Shown piece after piece: positions 44,567-51,819 of a stretch of 64,000 nt of DNA. The notes under the pieces are model-generated. The model was not told where the DNA came from. It saw nothing but the letters and a program-made list of their open reading frames with translations, and did not search any database. The translations under genes were made by a program, and so were the position numbers. This stretch comes from Lentzea sp. NBRC 105346. Lineage in GTDB: Bacteria; Actinomycetota; Actinomycetes; Mycobacteriales; Pseudonocardiaceae. Numbering within the stretch: position 1 is the first letter of the stretch; every line of letters starts with the position of its first letter. The stretch is from contig NZ_BSTQ01000001.1 of NCBI RefSeq assembly GCF_030269605.1, positions 558,001 to 622,000 on the forward strand. The letters are read 5' to 3'.

Positions 44567-45519
44567 ATCCCGGCCAGCCCGCGCGCGGCGTCGACGAACC
44601 GGGCCCGTAGCTCGAGGGGTTCGAGCACTTCGAGGTCCGGCCCGAACCGGAGGAACTCCGCCACGGCGTGGTCGATCGACTCGATCGGCACCGTCACACG
44701 CGTCCACTCGCCGTCCGGTGCCGCCGTGTCGCGCGCGGCCTGCGCGACGACGGCCGCGACGTTGCCGGCGAACCGGCGCATCCCGCCTGGCGACAGCCTG
44801 ATCACCGCCTCGCTGGTGTGCCGTCGTCGCTCGAAGTCGACCAGCGACTGTTCCCAGTACGCGGCGAGATCGAATCCGGCCGGCGGTGTGAAGGTCTCGT
44901 CGCTCACCCGCACCCCGCGGATCTGCCCGACCCGATAGGTGCCGATCTGGCGGGACTTGGCGACCAGGTACCAGCGGCCGCCCTTGAGCACCAGCCCGTA
45001 GGGGTGCACGGTCCGCGTGACGTCCTGCGGCGAGCGCCACCGGTGGTAGTCGATCTCGATCACCCGCTCCCGCCACACCGCGTCCGCCACCGCCGCCAGG
45101 AACGGCGACTCGTCGGGCGAGGCGTACCAGCTGGGCGCGTCGAGGTGGAACTTCGCCGCCACGCTCTCGGCCTTGCTGCGCAGCCCGTCCGGCAACGCCG
45201 CCATGAGCTTGAGCTGGGCCGCCGTCACCGCCTCGGTCAGTCCCAGCTCGCGCGCCGGGCCCGGCAACCCGGCCAGGAACAACGACTGCGCCTCGGCCTC
45301 GGTCAACCCGGTCAGCCTCGTGCGGTAGCCCTCCAGCAGCCGGTACCCGCCGCTGGGCCCGGCGTCGCCGTAGAGCGGGACGCCCGCGCCGTGCAGCGAC
45401 TCGACGTCGCGGTACACCGTGCGGACCGACACCTCCAGCTCGTCGGCCAGCGCCTGAGCGGTCATCAGGCCGCGGGTCTGCAGCAGGAGAAGGAGTTTGA
45501 CGAGTCGGCTCGCACGCAC
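44551..45519 (-). CDS. YafY-type HTH/WYL-domain regulator
   Basis: A 322-aa regulator. Residues 1-60 form an HTH_11 winged helix (LVKLLLLLQTRGLMTAQALADELEVSVRTVYRDVE). The WYL domain spans ~140-220 (VIEIDYHRWRS, PYGLVLKGGRWYLVAKSRQ), followed by a WCX extension. WYL regulators bind nucleic-acid or nucleotide ligands. A palindrome, CACTGACA-N5-TGTCAGTG, 8 bases before its GTG start is the probable operator, shared with the divergent gene at 45570. Confidence 0.9.
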   Translation of the reverse strand: MRASRLVKLLLLLQTRGLMTAQALADELEVSVRTVYRDVESLHGAGVPLYGDAGPSGGYRLLEGYRTRLTGLTEAEAQSLFLAGLPGPARELGLTEAVTAAQLKLMAALPDGLRSKAESVAAKFHLDAPSWYASPDESPFLAAVADAVWRERVIEIDYHRWRSPQDVTRTVHPYGLVLKGGRWYLVAKSRQIGTYRVGQIRGVRVSDETFTPPAGFDLAAYWEQSLVDFERRRHTSEAVIRLSPGGMRRFAGNVAAVVAQAARDTAAPDGEWTRVTVPIESIDHAVAEFLRFGPDLEVLEPLELRARFVDAARGLAGIYLGS

Positions 45520-45526
45520 CCCGAAA

Positions 45527-45547
45527 CACTGACACAGGATGTCAGTG
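45527..45547. promoter_or_regulatory. Operator palindrome CACTGACA-N5-TGTCAGTG
   Basis: A perfect 8-bp-arm palindrome with a 5-base spacer lies in the 50-base divergent gap between the WYL regulator and the gene at 45570. It is the natural candidate for WYL-regulator binding. Confidence 0.65.
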
Positions 45548-45569
45548 ATCCCCCAATAAGGTCGCTGAC

Positions 45570-46043
45570 ATGGGGTTTTTCCAGAAGGACCTGCGCGTGC
45601 TCGACCCGGTCGTGGCCGGCGGCAGGCACGTCAAGCGGTACGAGGTCGTCACTCCCGGGCTCACCATCCCCGAGGAGGTGCGCGCCGCCGCGCTCGAGTT
45701 CCTGCCGAAGCTCTACCCGGACTGGGCCGACCCGACACCGGCCGCCACCGTCATGGTGCTGCACCGCGGCGCCGCCGGCGCGTACGTCAACGCCTACAAC
45801 TGGGTGTGGGACAACGTGCTGCACTGCCGCACCGCCGCGTCCGGCGACCAGCCGTTCCTCGGCAGCACCGGCGACGACCTCACCGATTTCACCGTGATCA
45901 CGAAGGACCTGATCGGCTGCGTCTGGGAGCTCCCGCCACTGGAACACGAACGCTCGGCGTGGGTGCGGCACATGCTCGGCGACGCGCCGTCGATCGACGC
46001 CTACCTCGCCGACACCTTCCGCGAAGGGCCGGTGGGAGCGTGA
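45570..46043 (+). CDS. Conserved hypothetical protein, probable target of the WYL regulator
   Basis: A 157-aa soluble protein without signal peptide or membrane helix (MGFFQKDLRVLDPVVAGG, EVVTPGLTIPEEVRAAALEF, AYNWVWDNVLHCRTAA). I do not recognise the domain. It diverges from the YafY-type regulator across a shared operator; WYL regulators often control such a divergent gene. Confidence 0.7.
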   Translation: MGFFQKDLRVLDPVVAGGRHVKRYEVVTPGLTIPEEVRAAALEFLPKLYPDWADPTPAATVMVLHRGAAGAYVNAYNWVWDNVLHCRTAASGDQPFLGSTGDDLTDFTVITKDLIGCVWELPPLEHERSAWVRHMLGDAPSIDAYLADTFREGPVGA

Positions 46044-46163
46044 AAACCGACTGGATGGGCAGCCCCGCACGCTGACTCCACGATCGAGTAATTGCCGCGA
46101 CCGTCTCGTGTGGAGTAGTTACTTGAGCACAGTTCCACCCGCCGCCGGAGTTCGGAGTTCGTC

Positions 46164-46373
46164 GTGGAGTGCCAACAGGATCCCTGCACGCTGTGCTACG
46201 GATCCGGAACGATGACCTGGCAACAACCCGTACCCGGCCCCGACGGCCTCGTGCTGCACGAGATGTCCCACCCCTGCCCGCGCGGCTGCTCGGGGTGGTG
46301 GAGGTTGCCCGCCGCGGAACGCACCGGCGTCGTGGCGGGCAACTGCGGACAGGCCAACCAGATCGAGCGTTGA
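46164..46373 (+). CDS. Small DnaJ-type zinc-finger protein
   Basis: A 69-aa protein (GTG 46164; ATG 46212 is possible). It contains CTLCYGSGTMTWQQPV and HPCPRGCSGWW, i.e. CxxCxGxG-like cysteine pairs as in the DnaJ central domain. It could be a small zinc-binding RNA or protein-binding factor. A second, shorter protein of the same type follows at 46482. Confidence 0.55.
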   Translation: MECQQDPCTLCYGSGTMTWQQPVPGPDGLVLHEMSHPCPRGCSGWWRLPAAERTGVVAGNCGQANQIER

Positions 46374-46481
46374 TCACCCAGTGCTGATCACTCTGGGTCA
46401 ATAGTGGGTGTCACCCATTATTGCCGGGCCCTTCCCCGCCTGGCGGCTGCCACCGGACACAGTGGACGCCACACTGGGCGG

Positions 46482-46577
46482 GTGAAAGAGTGCCCCCGAT
46501 GCCTCGGGTCAGGACTGAACGAGGACCGGACCGCCTGCCGGGTGTGCGGCGGGATCGGCCAGGTCCCCGATCGGTAG
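46482..46577 (+). CDS. 31-aa zinc-knuckle microprotein
   Basis: The GTG 46482 frame reads CPRCLGSGLNEDRTACRVCG followed by GIGQVPDR and a TAG. Two CxxCxGxG-like knuckles spaced as in the DnaJ zinc domain occur in only 31 residues. No strong ribosome-binding site is seen (GGGCGG upstream). It is too short to be certain, but the four regularly spaced cysteines and the similar neighbour at 46164 support coding. Confidence 0.5.
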   Translation: MKECPRCLGSGLNEDRTACRVCGGIGQVPDR

Positions 46578-46578
46578 G

Positions 46579-46746
46579 TCAATCCTTCCTGAGCATCAGC
46601 GTCGGACCGAGGATCCGGCGGGCGATGCGGCGTGACAGCGACTTCGGTGGGCGGGGTGTGGCAGCCGGCTTCTGCGCGGGTTGAACCGTCTCAATCGGCA
46701 TCGTGACAGCGTTTTCCGGCTCGGCGCCGGTGGGGGAGTTCGGCAC
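46579..46746 (-). CDS. Possible small basic protein
   Basis: A 55-codon frame (GTG 46746) ending SLSRRIARRILGPTLMLRKD. The C-terminus is basic and amphipathic and codon use is plausible, but there is no good ribosome-binding site and the frame runs back into a repeat-rich region. It is listed as a weak candidate. Confidence 0.3.
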   Translation of the reverse strand: MPNSPTGAEPENAVTMPIETVQPAQKPAATPRPPKSLSRRIARRILGPTLMLRKD

Positions 46747-46762
46747 GGCGTCGATCTTGCCA

Positions 46763-46914
46763 GAGGTGTGTCTGCGGACTGCGCAGACCTCCGGATCGAC
46801 GCCGGTGTCTTGTGGGGGCCGAGCCCCCACGCGAGCGATCTCGGCCGAGGTGTGTCCGCGGAACGCACGGACCAATTGATCGTTCGCGGTGTCTTGTGGG
46901 GGCCGAGCCCCCAC
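46763..46914. repeat. Two 68-bp direct repeats with hairpins (46763-46830, 46847-46914)
   Basis: Two copies begin GAGGTGTGT and end with the same 28 bases (from CGGTGTCTTG to GAGCCCCCAC). Each contains a GC-rich hairpin GTGGGGGC-cga-GCCCCCAC. The middle parts diverge. A further hairpin, GGGGGCTGCGCCCCC, follows at 46924. Most of the 46578-47075 gap is this repeat tract and it contains no convincing gene. Confidence 0.75.
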
Positions 46915-47075
46915 ACCCCCGCCGGGGGCTGCGCCCCCGGACCCCGCGGTGGTTTCACTGGCCGCAATGCGATCCCGGCTGGGCCCACCTCACCCCCGGC
47001 CGTCGCTTCGCCGTCCCGTGACATTCTCCCCGCATCGGAACGCAACACGATCGCGCGAGCGGCCCTAAGCCGGAT

Positions 47076-47642
47076 GTGACGACCCCAACGACGCAGGCCG
47101 ACGCCGACCTCTGGCAGCTGATCACGGAGGACGACCACGCCGCGTTCACCGAGCTGTTCGAGCGGCACGCGGAAGCGGTGTGGAACTACGCCTACCGGCT
47201 GACCGCCAGCTGGGCGACGGCCGAGGACATGCTCTCCGCGACGTTCCTCACCGCGTGGCGCAAGCGCGGCGACGGCGTGCTGGTGCGCGAGTCCGCGCTG
47301 CCCTGGCTCTACACCGTCACCGCGAACCTCGTGCGCACCGAGTGGCGCGCCGGGCGCCGGCGGCTGCGGATGCTCTCGAAGCTGAGTGCCGAGCACGAAC
47401 GCGACCACGCCGACGACGTCGCCGACCGGCTGCACGCCCGCCAGCACCTGCAAGCCGTGATCGCCGCCGTCGACCGGTTGCCCCGCGCGGAACGCGAGGT
47501 CGCCCGGCTGTGCCTGCTGGGCGAGCTGTCCATCACCGACACCGCCGCGGCCCTCGGCATCGCCGAGGCCAGCGTCCGCTCCCGTGTCTCCCGTGCCCGC
47601 GCCCGCCTGCGTGACCTGACCGCGAGGAACCCCCATGACTGA
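47076..47642 (+). CDS. ECF-type RNA polymerase sigma factor
   Basis: A 188-aa sigma-70 family protein. Region 2 (~20-85: AFTELFERHAEAVWNYAYRL, AEDMLSATFLTAW) and region 4 (~120-180: LPRAEREVARLCLLGELSITDTAAALG, ASVRSRVSRARARLRDL) are complete. The start GTG 47076 follows the repeat tract. It overlaps the downstream membrane-protein gene by 8 bases, the usual arrangement for a sigma and its regulator. Confidence 0.9.
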   Translation: MTTPTTQADADLWQLITEDDHAAFTELFERHAEAVWNYAYRLTASWATAEDMLSATFLTAWRKRGDGVLVRESALPWLYTVTANLVRTEWRAGRRRLRMLSKLSAEHERDHADDVADRLHARQHLQAVIAAVDRLPRAEREVARLCLLGELSITDTAAALGIAEASVRSRVSRARARLRDLTARNPHD

Positions 47643-48828
47643 GCTCCCGCCCTACGAGACACTGCCCGACCACGTCCGCGCCCGTGCCCGCGCCCGGATC
47701 GCCGAAGGCATGACCGGGCAACGCCGGCCCGTGTGGCGCGCGCCCCTCACCGTCGCCGCGGGCATCACCACGCTCGCCGTCGCCGCCGTGTTCACCGGCC
47801 AGGCCCTGTGGAACCCGGCACCGCTGGCCAAGCAGCCCCCGGCCGAGATTCCGCAGCTGCAGGGCCCCGACCTCGCGCAGCGCTACCAGGTACAGCGCGA
47901 CGTGCCCGCGCCGATCGTCGAACGCTGCGGCGCCGCCCGGTTGCGGCCGGTCTCCTCGGCGTCGGCGAAGGGGATCACGCTGGCGGTCTTCGCCTCCGAC
48001 GAGGGCCGGGTGTTCTGCGCCGTCACCGCCACCACCGTCACGGTCTCCCCGCCGACGAAGACCGGCCTGGGCACCGCACCCGCCCGCCTGCTGTTCACCG
48101 CGCCGAACGGCGCCATGGCCGGACTTGTCCGCGAGCAGACCGGCCACCTGTCGTTGCGCCGCACCGACGATGCGGGCGTCTCAGCGATGGCAGCCGTGGT
48201 CGGCGACGTGTTCCTCGCCCCCGAGGGCTTCGCCGGCGCGGACCGCGGCGTGCGGTTCCTGGTCGACGGCGACGAGGTGCCCGCGGACATCGTCCCGCCC
48301 GTCACCCCGGCGGTGACCGACCGCCCGCTGCCACCAGGCGAGCGGGAGTCCGATGCCGGGAAAAGGCTCGCGGCCTGCCTGCGCGAGCAGGACAACGGGA
48401 TCGCCGACCCCGACCAGTTCGTGCCCGGCGCGCACGCGGTGCTCGGCACGGACAGCGAAGTGCAGGTGGCGAGCTTCGGCGAGCTGTTTCTCGAGTGCCG
48501 CGTCCGCGATGGCGTCGCGCCGGTCCCGCAGGCCGCTGTGGTGGACCTGGAGTCGCATCGGACGCTGCGCCTCCATTGGTACTTCTACGACTTCAAGCCC
48601 TCTGAGCAGGGCGGGGACACCAGCGACCGGCGGGCCTTCACCGGGCAGGTGATCGACCAGCGGGTCGCGAAGATCACGCTGTCCCGGCCGGGGGTGCCCG
48701 ACCAGACCGCGGAGATCGCGAACGGCACCTTCGTGGTGCCCGGACCCGTGCCTTTCGACGTGGAATCGAAGATCACCGCCTGGGACGCCGACGGGGTGGT
48801 GCTGGAGGAAATTAGTCTGCGGGAGTGA
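47635..48828 (+). CDS. Membrane protein, probable regulator of the adjacent sigma factor
   Basis: A 397-aa protein with a short cytoplasmic N-terminus (LPPYETLPDHVRARARARI), one transmembrane helix (~APLTVAAGITTLAVAAVFTG, residues ~36-55) and a ~340-residue extracytoplasmic domain with no recognised family. Position and topology suggest an anti-sigma-like role, although a canonical zinc HxxxCxxC anti-sigma motif is not visible. It overlaps the sigma gene (8 bases) and the next gene (GTGA, 4 bases). Confidence 0.75.
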   Translation: MTELPPYETLPDHVRARARARIAEGMTGQRRPVWRAPLTVAAGITTLAVAAVFTGQALWNPAPLAKQPPAEIPQLQGPDLAQRYQVQRDVPAPIVERCGAARLRPVSSASAKGITLAVFASDEGRVFCAVTATTVTVSPPTKTGLGTAPARLLFTAPNGAMAGLVREQTGHLSLRRTDDAGVSAMAAVVGDVFLAPEGFAGADRGVRFLVDGDEVPADIVPPVTPAVTDRPLPPGERESDAGKRLAACLREQDNGIADPDQFVPGAHAVLGTDSEVQVASFGELFLECRVRDGVAPVPQAAVVDLESHRTLRLHWYFYDFKPSEQGGDTSDRRAFTGQVIDQRVAKITLSRPGVPDQTAEIANGTFVVPGPVPFDVESKITAWDADGVVLEEISLRE

Positions 48829-50603
48829 CCTTCCGCGGCTTCGACGCAGAACTGCTCGGCGGGCTCGGCCGCCGCGGCGCCACCGACGCGCAGATCCATC
48901 TGCTGCAACGGGTGCTGCGCGCGGTCGAGCCCGCGAGCCTGCTGAGCCAGCACGTGTCGTCGATCCCCGGCGCGGCCTCGGAGGTGCCAAGGGCGCACGA
49001 GGCGCTGCTCAGCCACGCCGCGATCGGCCAGCCGATGCGCAACCTGCTGTGGCGGATCTGCGCCAACGCCGCGGCCGTCGCGCCACCGGAGTGCGCGGCC
49101 GTGCTGGCCGACGTCGCCGCGGACACCGCGTCCAACGACAAGCAGTTCCGCGTCAACACCGCCGAGTACGCCCAACGACTGGGCGAGTTGCTGCCCGGCA
49201 TCCGGTCCCAGGTGATCGAGCGGTTCCGCGCCGCCTGGAAGTCGGGCGACGACCTCAGTCGGGCGGCGGACGAGATGGCGTGCCTGGTGGCCGCGACCGG
49301 CCGCGACGTCACCGCGTTGGAACGCGCGCTGGTGCACGCGCCCCTGGACGACGTGATCGACGTGCTGCTGCCGCCACTCAAGCGTTATCAGGTCGCTTGC
49401 GTCGTGCAGGGTGTCCGCGAGCTCGTCGGGCTGTCCACTTTGGAGCCCTCGGCGCGGCACCTGACGGAGGAGTCGCGCTGGGGTCCCGCGACCGCGCGGC
49501 TGCGGGAGTTCCTCGCCCAGGTCACCGGGTGCGTGGTCGGCATCGAGGTCGACGCCGTGGACAAACCCAGCGCGGGCCGGCTCGCCAGACGCCGCGTCAC
49601 GGAGCTGCTCGACCAGTACGTCGCCGGCCACCGCCTGCTCACCATCACCCTCGACCCGCGGGTGCTGGTTGCCCGCGTCGGCGCGCTGGACACCGAGGAG
49701 GTCGGCCGCCGCAAGGTGACCGTCCGCAAGGCGCATCCACTCGTGCCGCACTGGCCGTCCGGACTGCGCGAAGGCCTGCGCATGGCGCACCTGGCCCGCG
49801 TGACCGAGTCCCCGCTCGCCGCGGCCGCACTGTCGTGGGCCGCGCTCGAGGCGTGCGGCGTGCATCGGCGCCCGGAAAAGCTCGCCGCCGCGCTGTCGCT
49901 GCAGGCGTTGCGGCAGCAGGTCGCCGAGACCCACCAACTCGTGCACCAGTCCGTCACCGCGGCCGCCAAGTTCACCGGCTCCCGGTCGGTGCTGCGGCCG
50001 CTCACCGTGCTGGCCGGGCACGCCGAGGTCGACGAGCACCGCCGGCTGTGCGACCTCAACACGTGGGTCGACGTGCTGCTTCCCTCCCGCGACCGCGACA
50101 CCCCGGCGCTGACCGCCGCCCGCGCCGCGCTGGACTCGCTGGAGCTGGCGCCATTGGCGGCTCATCAGGTGGCCGAGTGGCGGGAGCGGCTCGCGGAGCC
50201 GGCTTCGTGCGCGGAGTGGCTCGGGCACACCGAGAACCGCCTGCGCACGCTGCTGGAGGCGCTCTACGGTGCGCGGAACCTGACGTTGCACGCCGGCATG
50301 TTCTCCGCGGCCGACGACGAGGTGCTCGGCCAGGGCGGCCTGCTGGTCGTCGACTTCACGCTGGAGTTCCTCGGCAACTGGTACCGACACGCCGACGGAA
50401 ACGAAACGCCGTTCGACATCGTCGAACAGCTCGCGCTGCGGCAGCACCGGATCTGCGGTCGCATGCGACATCGTCGAAACCCGCTCTACCCACTGGACAT
50501 CGGCCGCCTCACGAGCCCGAACTGCCCGACCGGCTGGGGCCGGATCACACCAGGCATCACACCGGGCGTCACACCAGCCGGAACCGAGACCGCGCCAGAC
50601 TGA
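48825..50603 (+). CDS. Uncharacterised 592-aa protein with C-terminal HEPN-like RNxxxH motif
   Basis: A large soluble, mostly helical protein of unknown family. Near the C-terminus the segment TLLEALYGARNLTLHAG contains R484-N-x-x-x-H489, the Rx4-6H signature of HEPN ribonucleases, in an alpha-helical context (LVVDFTLEFLGNWY follows). There is no signal peptide or membrane helix. It is translationally coupled (GTGA) to the sigma/membrane-protein pair, which suggests it is the regulated output. The last ~40 residues are Gly/Pro/Thr-rich and overlap the convergent MFS gene by 35 bases. A nuclease function is inference from one motif. Confidence 0.6.
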   Translation: MTFRGFDAELLGGLGRRGATDAQIHLLQRVLRAVEPASLLSQHVSSIPGAASEVPRAHEALLSHAAIGQPMRNLLWRICANAAAVAPPECAAVLADVAADTASNDKQFRVNTAEYAQRLGELLPGIRSQVIERFRAAWKSGDDLSRAADEMACLVAATGRDVTALERALVHAPLDDVIDVLLPPLKRYQVACVVQGVRELVGLSTLEPSARHLTEESRWGPATARLREFLAQVTGCVVGIEVDAVDKPSAGRLARRRVTELLDQYVAGHRLLTITLDPRVLVARVGALDTEEVGRRKVTVRKAHPLVPHWPSGLREGLRMAHLARVTESPLAAAALSWAALEACGVHRRPEKLAAALSLQALRQQVAETHQLVHQSVTAAAKFTGSRSVLRPLTVLAGHAEVDEHRRLCDLNTWVDVLLPSRDRDTPALTAARAALDSLELAPLAAHQVAEWRERLAEPASCAEWLGHTENRLRTLLEALYGARNLTLHAGMFSAADDEVLGQGGLLVVDFTLEFLGNWYRHADGNETPFDIVEQLALRQHRICGRMRHRRNPLYPLDIGRLTSPNCPTGWGRITPGITPGVTPAGTETAPD

Positions 50604-51777
50604 CCGCCACCACCACGAAACCCGCCGCGGCGACCGACAATGTCGTACGCGGGCCGACATTGTCGGCCAGCAACCCGCCCAGCGGCGCCCCGACGGTCAC
50701 CATGCCCCAGTTCAGCGAACGGATGGTGGCGTTCGTCCGCCCCTGCAACCGGTCCGGCGTCACCGACTGCCGGTGCGTGACCGCGGGCGGGCTCTCCACC
50801 CCGATGCACACCCAGAACAGGAACTGCGCCGCCGCCGCACCCCGCCAGTCCGCCACCACCGCCATGCCCGCGATCGCGACCGGCACCACGAACCACGACA
50901 GCACGCACAGCCGGCCGACCGCGAGCCGCCGCACCGCCCACGTCGACACCGCACCACCCAGCACCCCGCCCACACCGGCGCACGCATAGGTGAAGCCCAG
51001 CTGTGGCACGCTCATCCCGAGCACGGTCAGCGCATAGCCCGGATAGACCGCGCCGACCGCCGCCGAGAAGATCATCCACACATGGGTGTTGACCGCCAGC
51101 GGCGCGAGCGTCGGGTGCCGGTACACCCACCGCAGTCCTTCCGACACTGTGCTCCGCTCCCGCGACGGCGGCGGTTCCGACACCCGCAGGGTCGCCAGCA
51201 GCAGCCCGGAGACCAGGTACGACACGGCGTCGAGCACCATCGACAGCGGCGCACCCAGTGCCTTGACCAGCGCGCTTCCCACCAGCGGCCCGGTCGCCGC
51301 CGCGGCCGATCCCGTCTGGGCTAGCCGGGCGTTGGCGGTCGGCAGCCGGTCGGTGGTGACGAGGCGGGGGAGCAGCGACTGGCTCGCCACGTCGTGCCCC
51401 AGCGAGAGCAGGCCCATCAAAGCCAGCATCACCGCCAGCGTCGGCACGTCGCGCACGAACAGGGCGGTGAGCGTCAGCAGCACGGCCCGGCCGATGTCGG
51501 CGGTCACCAGGATCGGCAGGCGGCGGCAGCGGTCCACCAGCACGCCCATGATCAGGCCGAACAGCAGGTACGGCAGCCAGCGCGCGGCGCTCAGGACGCC
51601 GACGTCGGTGTTGGAGCCGTGCAGGGTGAGCAGCACCAGTGTCGGAATCGCGAGCGTCGTGACGTGCGTGCCCAGTTCGGACACCGTGGCGGCGGCCCAG
51701 AAGCGCAACAGCGGTCGTGAGTGGTTTCCGTCGCCTGGGCGACGGAAACCACTCACGACCCCGCGGGTTCGGTTCAT
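50569..51777 (-). CDS. MFS exporter
   Basis: A ~402-aa transporter with twelve hydrophobic helices and MFS_3/enterobactin-exporter-like features (ATVSELGTHVTTLAIPTLVL; GVLVDRCRRLPILVTADIGRA as the loop 2-3 motif; PLVGSALVKALGAPLSMVLDAV). Such proteins export drugs or siderophores. ATG 51777 or GTG 51786 may be used. Its first ~15 codons contain a perfect 48-bp palindrome (51713-51760). It diverges from the SARP regulator. Confidence 0.85.
   Translation of the reverse strand: MNRTRGVVSGFRRPGDGNHSRPLLRFWAAATVSELGTHVTTLAIPTLVLLTLHGSNTDVGVLSAARWLPYLLFGLIMGVLVDRCRRLPILVTADIGRAVLLTLTALFVRDVPTLAVMLALMGLLSLGHDVASQSLLPRLVTTDRLPTANARLAQTGSAAAATGPLVGSALVKALGAPLSMVLDAVSYLVSGLLLATLRVSEPPPSRERSTVSEGLRWVYRHPTLAPLAVNTHVWMIFSAAVGAVYPGYALTVLGMSVPQLGFTYACAGVGGVLGGAVSTWAVRRLAVGRLCVLSWFVVPVAIAGMAVVADWRGAAAAQFLFWVCIGVESPPAVTHRQSVTPDRLQGRTNATIRSLNWGMVTVGAPLGGLLADNVGPRTTLSVAAAGFVVVAVSLARSRFRLV
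51713..51760. repeat. Perfect 48-bp palindrome in the 5' end of the MFS gene
   Basis: Arms of 23 bases, beginning GGTCGTGAGTGGTTTCC, match without error around a 2-base centre. It lies a few codons after the MFS start and encodes VVSGFRRPGDGNHSRP on the minus strand. In mRNA it would form a very stable hairpin close to the translation start. Confidence 0.9.
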
Positions 51778-51819
51778 GCCCGCCACGATGATCAGCGGCG
51801 GTTGTGCGAATGTTGTGCC

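Noticed and set aside
46812..47021. Open frames across the 46.8-47.0 kb repeats
   Set aside because: Their sequence is dictated by the 68-bp repeats and GC hairpins; no ribosome-binding site or domain.
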